Source of the DNA: Symsagittifera roscoffensis | Lineage: Eukaryota > Xenacoelomorpha > Acoela > Convolutidae | DNA: 62,000 nucleotides | NCBI RefSeq assembly: GCF_963678635.1 | Contig: NC_087066.1 | Coordinates: forward strand, 1,767,745 to 1,829,744 | Direction: 5' to 3' | Shown here: piece after piece, positions 52,890 through 62,000 of the stretch | How the letters are laid out: each line of letters begins with the position of its first letter | How positions within the stretch are numbered: the stretch's first letter is position 1 | Program-made: the position numbers and the translations under genes | Notes under the pieces: generated by a model | Told to the model about the DNA's origin: nothing | What the model saw: only the letters and a program-made list of their open reading frames with translations | Database searches by the model: none

Positions 52890-53172
52890 AACTACTTTGT
52901 TAATTGATAAGAAAATTATATCACACGAAGCCTCTTACGCCGTTCAACAAAGTTTATGAGGGGTTAAATCTCCGAAAACTAGTATACGAGACAAAATTTT
53001 CACTTGATAGTTATTAAATGTGAATTTTATTACATAAAACCCAGAGTATCTGTTTAAAAATACATTTTAAGCAATTTGCGCAAATTTTTGGAGATTTAAG
53101 CCTTCTAAACTTTGTTGGGCTGTGTAAGAGGCTTCTTGTGATATAATTTTCTTATCAATTAACTAAGTAGTT
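52890..53172. mobile_element. Foldback element, ~88-bp inverted arms
   Basis: The segment at 52890-52980 (AACTACTTTGTTAATTGATA onwards) is the inverted complement of 53083-53172, with about ten differences, around a ~100-bp loop. Shared arm words include GAAAATTATATCACA, GAAGCCTCTTAC and CAACAAAGTTTA. The layout is that of a foldback MITE or hairpin transcript source. No clear target duplication found, and no second copy in the window. Confidence 0.7.
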
Positions 53173-53720
53173 TCAGCGTAAATCTTGATTAATTGAAAAA
53201 AGCCAAAATGACCAATTTTTGGGGTAAAATGTTGGTTGAGAATTTCGGAGAAAAAATTGCACCATATTAATTCTGGTGAAATTCTAAGCAACTTTTGTTC
53301 TCTTCACTTTTTGTCTAATTTTAACCCAATTTGAGAAAAACGCGTTTGAAAATTCGAGTTTTGTTCGTTTTGTCCGGATAATTTAAATCAGCACTGTATA
53401 TACAAATAGTACGAAAGGGGGCCCTTTTGATAGTGCAAGGGTCGAATCGCGTGCTCCCAATCCACCCCTGTCTGTGAAACAATTTTCACGATAAGTCTCT
53501 CTTGAATTTTCAGGGTGGAGTTCAATCTTTTCAATCTGGAAAGAGTAACATTAATCTGTTAACAAAATGTAATACATAGCATAATAAATGCATCTTCGAT
53601 AATTCATATAGCACTATTTTGCACCTTTTTATTCCCTGATAGGATATGAAGAAAATTAGCGAACAGATTAAAAACTGGCCTGAATAGGAAAATAGATTAG
53701 ACCTCATTCTTCACGTTTTA
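53173..53720. other. 3' flank of the 54-kb gene
   Basis: No frame supported; it contains the 3' UTR of the minus-strand gene. Confidence 0.4.
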
Positions 53721-55085
53721 TCAGATAGAATACTTAAAAAATGAAAGTGGCAGGTAAATTACAAAAACAGAAAAGTAGTCCAGATTTGCTCCATTTTTAC
53801 TAAATTCCGTGACTGGATCCTCAGCCAGATCAATTTCTTGTACACATTCGAGAATACTGATGTTCATTTTGGCTAAAAGGTCTATGTGTTTCTTGCCAAA
53901 CAGAGAAGTCCCCGTAATAACGTCTGTGTCGACCGACTTTGTGTCGAAAATGCAGATGATCCTCACTTCTTGCTCTGATGAGCCGGCGTAGTAGACCACA
54001 CTTGAACATTTCACACCACGAGTTGTTTGTGCGGCCATCATTAGAAAGCGATTGCTATTCACCTCTGTTGAGTTCACCAAGTCTTCGCCACATTTGGGAG
54101 CCGTTTTGTTTTTCCCCCAATACCAAGTGTAAAGTTCCACATCACTTTTCCAGCTTTGCACAGCGTCAACCACAACATAGTAGATTAGTCCCTCGGGAAG
54201 ACTGTTTCTGTACACTTTGGCAGAGAGGCAGTGGTAGGCGTAATTGTAGCTGCTTCCTTCTATTCTACCTCTCAATTCTCCACAGTTTGAAGGGGACGAA
54301 AAAAGTTCCTTCACTGCCAATAAACTTATTTCACTTCCCTCGGACTCTTTCAAATGCTTTGCCCTGTATTGATTTATTCTGGGTATGATAAGGTTGGAAA
54401 CATGAGCAACTGTTTGACACAATTTAAGAGAGATATTTGGGACATCCTTTAAAAACCGAAACTGATTTAGGTCAAAAATGGCATCTCTCGTTAAATTTTC
54501 AGAATCGCTTGAAAGAAACTTTCTAAATACACAAGTCAAATAAAGGTATTGATAGTTTCTGTCGTGTGTTTTCAGCCCTTTAAAGCAAGCACAGTTGAAG
54601 TATTCAACTGCGTTTGCAACTAAGTTTAAAAATCTTTCTTTTTTGACCTGATTTTCTTCTTGTTCTCGACATCGTTGTTTGATCTTAACATTTTCGCCGG
54701 GGTATTTGTAGTAATTGCTGTGCGACAGCCAATAATTAAGAGCCGAAGAAACCAGCCTCTCGGTCATTCCCGGTTGCCCGTCCATTGGGCGACAGAAATG
54801 CAAAGCCGACAGTGAAGATTGCCCGCTGTGTTTGTAGTCGTAAGATGAGCAATTATATCTGGATGATTCATTCTGCTGGTCCATTGTGTCGCCTAACTGC
54901 TGCACATACTCTCTGGCCCACCAAGTATTCAGACCCAGAGATATGTTGTGCCCTGTTCGCATCCGGAGCATGTTAAGAAAGGCCGGCATTGTTTTCTTTC
55001 CACAAGAAAAAGGTTTCATTTTGTCTGTTGCACTACACCAATGCATTAGGTACAAACAAAAGATAGTGCACAACTCAGTTTTCAT
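53721..55085 (-). CDS. Secreted protein with two divergent CAP/SCP-like modules (intact)
   Basis: A single-exon, 454-residue frame. Residues 1-19 (MKTELCTIFCLYLMHWCSA) are a signal peptide. Module 1 (about 33-187) has MPAFLNMLRM...WWAREYVQQL, ALNYWLSHSNYYKYPGEN, RFLNLVANAVEYFNCAC and YLYLTCVF. Module 2 (about 201-381) has AIFDLNQF...NLIIPRINQYRA, AVQSWKSDVELYTWYW, NRFLMMAAQTTRGVKC and VRIICIF. This order parallels CAP (SCP/TAPS) domains: helix with Met/Arg, a Trp-containing helix, the HFTQMVW..T..VGC block and a final (V/I)C(N/I)(Y/F) strand. However, the CAP His/Glu residues are not clearly kept. About seven N-glycosylation sequons and a hydrophobic C terminus (VFVIYLPLSFF) suggest an extracellular or GPI-anchored protein. 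A broken homologue lies at 28.0-29.35 kb. The CAP assignment is inference; the coding call is strong. Confidence 0.75.
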   Translation of the reverse strand: MKTELCTIFCLYLMHWCSATDKMKPFSCGKKTMPAFLNMLRMRTGHNISLGLNTWWAREYVQQLGDTMDQQNESSRYNCSSYDYKHSGQSSLSALHFCRPMDGQPGMTERLVSSALNYWLSHSNYYKYPGENVKIKQRCREQEENQVKKERFLNLVANAVEYFNCACFKGLKTHDRNYQYLYLTCVFRKFLSSDSENLTRDAIFDLNQFRFLKDVPNISLKLCQTVAHVSNLIIPRINQYRAKHLKESEGSEISLLAVKELFSSPSNCGELRGRIEGSSYNYAYHCLSAKVYRNSLPEGLIYYVVVDAVQSWKSDVELYTWYWGKNKTAPKCGEDLVNSTEVNSNRFLMMAAQTTRGVKCSSVVYYAGSSEQEVRIICIFDTKSVDTDVITGTSLFGKKHIDLLAKMNISILECVQEIDLAEDPVTEFSKNGANLDYFSVFVIYLPLSFFKYSI

Positions 55086-55401
55086 TATTTTTAGGGCACA
55101 ATCTGTTAAAACATTTGATTAAAGTTAGATTTCTGTGAACAAATTAATCCAAGATTTTATAAACAGTGAACAAAAACTGCAGTCCAATGAACACTACACT
55201 TCCTCTATTAGTTTTTAGGTAAACTGCAGCTGAAAACAATGTAAGCAACCGGTGTTTTGTTTATTATACCTACCTTACGTTAACCAACTAACAAAGGTAT
55301 TGGCCAAAAAGGACTGCAAAATGAAAAAAAAAGTGACGCAGCAAGACACAGCCGTTCCTTCCTTTCATAAGCTTTCATGTTTCCAAATCCACACAATTGT
55401 T
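55086..55401. other. 5' flank of the 54-kb gene
   Basis: Should include the promoter on the minus strand; no motif can be assigned confidently. Confidence 0.3.
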
Positions 55402-55926
55402 GTTCCGACTTTCGTAATGACAGCAACAAAACATTTGTGCTCGTGGTGGGTTTTTTGTTCAGACCAATTTCTACTTTTTTTCAAGTCATTTTTGATGGAG
55501 ATTTTTTTTATTTCATTCAAAAAATATTGTTGTCCTGAGCTTAAAATTGAAAAAACATTTCGCTTGTGATCATTTCAAATTTTAAAGTTATGAGATTTAC
55601 AGATTGCCATTTTGACCAATTTGGGACAATTAGCGCGCGATATGCTTCGCGATAATAACGCGTAAGCGGAGATTCAATCCGATTTAGAAATCGTTCCAAA
55701 TTGGTTGAAAGAAGCTTCTTTGCATAATTAAATGATATGTCACTACGAGTGAAATCTATCCCTTTCTACTTCATATGGCGTGCGGGGATGATTTTCACAA
55801 AAAGATCATTTTTTTTTCAAAAAGTCATTTTATTTTTAGTACATTTAATTTTTTCATGTTATTACTGCTCCATAGACCTTAAAAGGCAGTCGGAACATTT
55901 CAGGGCTTCACCTTGAAGCAAGCTTG
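55402..55926 (+). mobile_element. H-family element, full-length diverged copy
   Basis: GTTCCGACTTTCGTAATGAC to GAAGCAAGCTTG. The right hairpin has decayed to CAGGGCTTCACCTTG. It starts about 320 bp upstream of the 54-kb gene, so it may affect its promoter. Confidence 0.7.
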
Positions 55927-57682
55927 TTCAAATATATTCTAGCGCTTCCCATTCGGAAATTCTTCAGCAAAATACCTCCAATATTTTGATGACTCAGAAA
56001 GGCTTCAAGATTTTTTTTTCATCAAAGAAGTAGAAAAAACAACCCTGCTCGAATCAGGGCAACGGCCTGAATATTCCGATTGCCCCTTTAAGGTCTAAGG
56101 ATTTTTTTCAAAAAATGGGAAACTTTCGTAAAAAAAAATAGAAATTTTTTGAAATTGTTTATAATACTATCCCCATACAAGCAGAGGCGTATCCAGGATT
56201 TTCTCAAGGAGGAAGCAGGTTTTTTAAAAAAAATGTCAATTTTTTTTAGGTCAAATTAATGATTTTCGGAGCCTGTTCAAAACACTAAAAAGATACTGAT
56301 TTGGCCAAATTTTTTGCGCCGCAGGCAAAAATAAGAAAAAATTGGTAAAAAAATTGTTTTGAAGCATTTTTTGGAAATTTTTAAGCGACTGACTTAATTT
56401 TCGTATAACGACGTAATAATTATACTAAACAGCCTGACCCAACTTAATTTGGAACGATTAACACAGAGGCAAAGCAAAGCTTTGCCCATTTGGGATGGAA
56501 AAATGAATGGTTTTCACTACTTGTAGATGAACCAACAAATCAAACAAAAAAACTTCAAAAAAAATTTGCAACACTATCCAAAATATTGGAACTGAAAAAA
56601 CTGAACATTCAGAAATTTTAGAAAATGGGGCAAAGCGTCGAGCTACATAAGCTAAACCCATAAAGGGCAGAACAAACCAACAAACAAGAATAGTGATGAA
56701 AGCCGAAGAAAAAATTCAAAAAATTTGTTCTTCCCAAAATTTTCCTAAGTTTGTCGTGATTTTATCTTGTATAAAAAATCATACAAAAACATATGCCAAA
56801 GTAAAGAAAAATTTGATTTTTGAATGAGCATCGAGACAAATTTTGCAAAGCGGTAGCAAAACCGACAACTTTTGAGCAGACACGTTGCGACAAAAACAGA
56901 AATACTGAAAAACTCTTTGTTTCAAGACTTTTTTTTAGTCTTTTCCAGGTCAAAACACTTGCATGAAAAACTGTTTGCTCCTCAAGTTCTCAAAAAAACC
57001 TCTAAGCCGATATAATATGTACTGAAATCTTTTAATTCGAAAAAGGAGAAAAACGACAACAAAAACTGATATACTGAAATTGGAGTTTGTAAATTTTCAA
57101 CCAACATTTCAAAAAAACGGTCGTTCAAAATGCAGAAATGCTACAAAAATTGTCTGTTCTCTATCTTTTTGTTTGTTGACGAAAACAGATTTGTACAAAT
57201 GTTCAGTTATTATGTGAACAAAGTTATTTTCGGGAAAAGAGTCTTGTACCCGATTGCAATACCCTTGCTTACAGCATTGTATTAAGCCGGAACTTTACGC
57301 AGCTCACTATTTAGGGAACAAATCTCGGCGTTAACTATCCCAAATTGCCAATTTTAAAATCCCCTTAACTTCTCGGGCGATTTTCCAAAGTTCAGCTAAA
57401 ATGACTGCTTGAAAATCAATTTGTTTTGAGATAATAGAGCACAAATAATCCGACACTTTCTTTGACTATTTTTCTGGCCTTAGTTATAATAGTGCCTCTA
57501 TTAGCTTTTTTTTTTAAACTTTAACTGAGCTTAATTGTAAAAAACAAATAGTTTTTTTAACCAAGTAACGCTAATCAACTTATGAATAAAAAAGTTCTGC
57601 ATAAGGCAAGGAAGAAAACTACGCAGCAAGAAACAAACAAGCCTTCCTTTTGAATACTTACAGTTTCTGAATCCACATTGTT
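55927..57682. other. Intergenic with H-family fragments
   Basis: Fragments: CCTGCTCGAATCAGGG to CCCCTTTAAGG at about 56044-56100, and a decayed middle part at about 57320-57375 (CGGCGTTAACTATCCCAAAT). AAAGCAAAGCTTTGCCCATT at about 56468 is a local palindrome. No gene seen. Confidence 0.5.
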
Positions 57683-58126
57683 GTTCCTATTTTCATAACA
57701 AAAGTAACAGAACATTTGTGCCCTGGGTTTTTTTCATCAAATTGATGCTCTGAGCTTAAATTTCGAAAAATGTTTCACCCGTGATTAATTTTCGTATAGT
57801 TGTAAGCGTTCAAGGATATCTATTTAGGCTAATTTGGGATAATTAACGCGCGACATATTTCGCGCTTTTAACGCGTAAGCGGAGACTTAATCCGGCTTAG
57901 AAATCGTTCCAAATTGGTTAAAGGAAGCACACTTGACATAATTGATTCGTTACTAGGAGCAAAAACTCTCATTTTATACTTTATACGGCGTGTGGGGGGG
58001 ATGATTTTTTGCGAAAATCTTAAACATATATGTTTTTTCCATTTAATTTTTCATGTTATCACTACTCCATAGACCTTAAGAGGCAGTCGTAACATTCAGG
58101 GCCTCACCATGATACGAGCAGTCTTG
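57683..58126 (+). mobile_element. H-family element, internally deleted copy
   Basis: GTTCCTATTTTCATAACAAA to GAGCAGTCTTG, about 85 bp shorter than full length through loss in the left half. The central TTAACGCGCGACATATTTCG is kept. Confidence 0.7.
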
Positions 58127-59579
58127 TTTAAATTTTTTTTCTGAAATTTCCAATCCAGAGTTGGAAGCGGTATAGCAGCAGAAACCTATTCATTGTTTGG
58201 TGGTCTGAGGCTCATTTTTTTCATTTGACAATGCAAATCAGCAACTAAGTTAACTGCAGAATGACAAACAAGACTGCTGATACCAGGGCGACGCCCAGTG
58301 CCCTTTTAAGCCTAAAGTTTATCGTTTAATCCATGAAAAAAAATTCTAAATGATTAAAAATTAAAAAATAAAAATGTTTTGAAAAATCAAACGCTAATTA
58401 AAGCACAATGATACATGCAGTATATACAAATCTATTTGCTAGAAAAAAAATTTCATATCAAGGCGAAGCCTTGAATGCTCCGACTGCACTGTAACGCATA
58501 GGGAACTGTTTTTATTTTAAGATTATTATAAAATTTTTACAAAAAAAAAGAAATTACGTTAAGAGTAAGGTAATATATTTCGCTTATAACAACGTAATTT
58601 GATACAGTTTCTGGGCCAAATTACTTCGCTGTCAACTTATAACAGAAAATATACACTGCGTAATTATCCCAATTGACTATTTTAAAAACCACAAAATTTA
58701 ACAAAAATTGTTGTCAGGTTTAAAAAAAAAATAGAGGCCAGGAAATCAAACTGAGGAAAAAAAAACGCCGTCATTTCTTTTGAAAAAGCGAGACAAAAAT
58801 TAGCATGCCTCTATTAGGTTAAGAAAGATCTCTGAGTCAAATTAAATAGCCGGGTACGCGTTACTATTAAGAAACACCTCACGCGGCATCAATAGTTTTC
58901 AGATGTTACAAAAACTCGCGAAGAAGATAGTTAAAATCTCGAGCTTTGTCTGAAGAAAAAAACTTTCTTGAGCACAAAAAATCACAGTGAATTTTTTCGA
59001 TTACTGGAAAACTGAACATGAAAAACTTTTATACTCATATTTTTTTGCGCGGTTTGACTTCCTTCCTTTTCAAACTGACTTGAGACTCAAAAGATACTAG
59101 GAACAACAACAGTCACAAAAACCAGACGAAGTAGCTTCTTTTTGGACAATCAGTTGGAAAACAAATCTAAACGAAAACATAAATCTAAGCGAAACCAAAA
59201 ACTCAACATGAACTTCAGCAGAAACAAATTTAAATATTGGCTACTAAATTACTAAAAAAAAAATCACAAAACAAGCTGCAATTATTCTGACTTTTTGAAA
59301 CAGACAGCTGCAGAATTTTGGGTAAAGTTTACACATAGGCGAAATCTGAGCGGTGCACTACTTGATATTACACAAAAACGTAAAAATTATAAAACGTTTT
59401 TATGTTTTATGTTTTTGTCAAAGTTTACACATAGGCAAAATCTGAGCTTCGCATGATATGCCAGACATTTGACTAACAAATTAGCAACTGAACAAAACTT
59501 ACAAAACGGAAACAAAACCGACAATAGAAAATAATATTTTCATAAAAAATCTACAGTTTTAGGTCCCACTTGAGACTAG
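58127..59579. other. Intergenic with H-family end fragments
   Basis: End fragments at about 58268-58310 (CAAGACTGCTGATACCAGGG) and 58455-58490 (TCAAGGCGAAGCCTTGAATG), the latter with a perfect hairpin. A 20-bp word GTTTACACATAGGCGAAATC recurs with one change at about 59327 and 59428. No gene seen. Confidence 0.5.
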
Positions 59580-61740
59580 AATGAACAACACCTGCATTTT
59601 GAAAAAAAGGATGTGGAAACAAGAAAAGAAAATTCAAGACAAAAAACAGAAAACAATACATTTTTTAAGACAAAAAACAATACATTTTTTCATTGGCGAA
59701 CAAAAAAACAGAAAAACTTATTTCACTATTTTTTTATTTTAAACTACCTAAAATTGGACAAACTCAACGTATGCATTAGAAAACTCAGCAGTTATCACAT
59801 AAAATTGACGTTGCAAAAAATCAACTTGTCTAGCAACTTTGATTTAAAATATTAAAAGCTTTTAATTAAATTTTTTTATTTGCTGGCAATTCAGTATTGT
59901 TTGGTTCTTGTTTTTCAATTAAAATAGCTATTTTTCAAAATAATACGGACTAACAAGCGATGAAAAATTTTTAAAAAACCAAGGATAAAATGCAAAAACT
60001 CATATATGCAGTGACTTACACTAGAAAAACATGAAAAAAAAACAGCTGATAAAACAATCAAGAACATCAAAGTTTTGAACTAAGAATATTGCGCAAACTG
60101 AGAAAAAATTTACAATTTAAGAAACTCGAAAACTTGAAATTTTTGCATGTTTAATTCATTTTTTTTATTGAAAGGGGTCTGGGAAACTGATTTAATTGTT
60201 TCCGAAAGAAATTTTAAAACTTCCAAATTTCTTACAAAAAAAAACATGAAGTAACAGAAAAAATACTATTAGAGGAACTCATAACAGGCACACATGCCCA
60301 CGTCTGACATTCACCCACTACATTCCCCTATCCACTGAAATACGTGTAACAATTTCACGTGCAAAACCTGTGCCCGAATTTATTTACGGAAAAAAATGAA
60401 GTTACCCGATTGCAACACTTTTGCTTATCGCAACGGTAAGCAAAACAAAAAAAAAACAGAGAACAATGTTTGAAAATTTTTTATTCTTTATATTAGTCAG
60501 ACGTAAAATTTTTTTTTTCATTCACAAACAGAAAACAGAAAAAGTCATTTCACTGGTTTTTTATTTGTTGAAACTACCAAAATTGGAGAAACTCAACAAA
60601 CGCATAAGGAAACATATCAGAAAGCAACTCAACTTAACATTGCAAAAGGGGAACACAAACATTTAAAATATAAGATTTTCCTAATTGTTGGCAATTCAGG
60701 CTTGTTTAGTTTTCGTTTTTAGTTAAAATAGCTACTTTTCAAAACAACATAGAATAAAAATCGATGAATATATCTTCAATTGTTGTAAAAAAAATTCAGA
60801 GAATTAAACTTAAAAAATTACGAAAACTCATATATGCAATTATTTATACAAGAAAAAATATGAAAAAAAAACCAGCTGATTGAACTTTGAAAACACAAAA
60901 GATGTAAGCCAAATTTATTTTGCAAAACTCAAAAAGAACTATTGAAAACATAAGAAATATTATAATTTAAAAAATCTAAAAAATTGATATTTTTTTCTGT
61001 TCAAAGCTTTCACTTTTAATAAAAAGGGTCTGGGAAACTGATTTAGATTTTTCCAAAATTTATTGTACAACTTCAACAATTCTTACAAAAAACATGAACA
61101 AACACAAAAAATACTATCAAGAGACTCATAACAGGCACACATGCCCATGCCTAACATGCACCCACTACAATCACCTCTCCAGTTCAACACGAGTAACATT
61201 TTTGTTCACATGCGAAATCTGCGCTCAAAGTTACGGAAAAAGTCTAGTACCCGGTAGCAACTTTTGCTGATCGCAAGGGTAAGCAAAATGAAAAAAAAGC
61301 AAAGAGCAACGCTTGAAAGTTTTTTTCCTTTATTCCTTTGTAAATTAGCCAGACGTAAGAAATAGATAATATACTCTTTCATTCGCGAACAGTAAAAATT
61401 AATTCATTTGTTCTTTATTTTGTTGAAGCCAAAGTTAGAGAAACTCAACTAACGCACTGGGAAACTTTGCAGACAGCATCTCAACTTGACATTGCTAAAT
61501 GTTAACTCATGAAAATTTTTGAATGTATTATTTTCTGGTTTGCTGGCAATTCATTCTTGTTTATTTCTCAATTTCAATTGAAATAGCCACTTTAAAACAA
61601 AATGGACTAAAATTCGATTAACAAATCTTCAAATGTTTTAGAAAAACTTCAGAAAAATAAATTTTAAAAATTACGAAAACTCATATATGCAATTACTTAC
61701 ATCAGAAAAAAAGTGAAAAAAAACAGCTGATTGAACAAAA
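59580..61740. repeat. Tandem repeat with ~805-855-bp period (about 2.6 units)
   Basis: Landmarks recur in the same order. GGGTCTGGGAAACTGATTTA is at about 60177 and 61027. CATAACAGGCACACATGCCC is at about 60280 and 61128. ACTCATATATGCA is at about 59999, 60836 and 61680. GGCAATTCA with AAAATAGC or similar is at about 59885, 60687 and 61545. Frames at 59613 and 60421 are copies of the same non-coding unit. The array may continue past 61740. Confidence 0.75.
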
Positions 61741-62000
61741 AGTGGAAATTGAGACAGTATATTACCATCAGTCTTACAGAACAAAATCAAGCAAGTAGGG
61801 AGAAAGGCAACTCGGGAAGAACTGTTTTGTCGACAATAACAATGATACTCGATTGCTTTACAGGAGTATTGATACCGTGTCCGTGTACAAGAAGCCCAGA
61901 ATGTTCCACTCATTTTCAAAAGCAATTTAATAATTTTTAAATTTTGTCCTTTTGGTGCTTGTTGTACTTAGAAGCACCAGATGAAAACTTAGAGGATAGG
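61741..62000. other. Window edge, unassigned less AT-rich sequence
   Basis: About 61745-61930 is open on both strands (plus EKGNSGRTVLSTITMILDCF; minus Cys-rich). Either could be an exon cut by the window edge, or neither. Not assigned. Confidence 0.2.

Noticed and set aside
52860-52890. tRNA T-arm-like GGTTCGAATG
   Set aside because: No acceptor stem, anticodon arm or D arm can be drawn around it.
53978-54388. 136-codon plus-strand frame
   Set aside because: Antisense shadow of the intact 454-residue gene.

Overview
The window looks like a piece of an AT-rich invertebrate (metazoan) nuclear genome. The reasons are GT-AG introns of up to several kilobases, a BarH-class homeobox gene split over at least five exons, two Ty3/Gypsy LTR retrotransposons, BEL/Pao debris, many short non-autonomous repeats and complex satellite DNA. 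GC-richer coding exons stand out from very AT-rich introns. I cannot name the species. No tRNA, rRNA, operon or CRISPR array was recognised.

Layout. 1-4.6 kb: 3' part of a Gypsy element (element A, plus strand) with an intact pol frame. 8.8-21.6 kb: BarH-like homeobox gene (plus strand). Its introns hold a 30-bp minisatellite, a cluster of ~530-bp repeats and a nested TIR element. 22-25.3 kb: three more ~530-bp repeats. 26.4-27.4 kb: two BEL/Pao fragments. 28.0-29.35 kb (minus): broken copy of a secreted protein with two divergent CAP-like modules. 29.56-36.8 kb: satellite of ~82-bp monomers arranged in ~1.5-kb higher-order units. 39.75-49.93 kb (minus): a three-exon gene for a ~170-aa secreted, Cys-rich, possibly GPI-anchored protein. 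Its ~9.5-kb second intron contains a 7.2-kb Gypsy element B with two LTRs and a 5-bp target duplication. 50.5-58.5 kb: more ~530-bp repeats, a 283-bp foldback element, and an intact single-exon gene (53.7-55.1 kb, minus) homologous to the broken copy at 28 kb. 59.6-61.7 kb: a tandem array with a period near 850 bp.

The most unusual structural signal is the ~530-bp repeat family, here called H. One strand runs from GTTCCGACT... to ...CTTG, always between T residues. It has a hairpin near each end, a central palindrome, and an inverted repeat that is terminal at one end but about 35 nt inside the other. This asymmetry, with insertion between Ts, resembles non-autonomous Helentron (HINE/DINE-1-like) rolling-circle elements. 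There are at least twelve substantial copies, several in introns.

The protein genes do not form a pathway. The homeobox gene is a developmental transcription factor. The two minus-strand loci between 39.7 and 55.1 kb encode secreted or surface proteins, and the 28-kb pseudogene belongs to the same CAP-like family as the 54-kb gene. All gene models are ab initio from splice signals, phase and motif recognition, with no transcript support.
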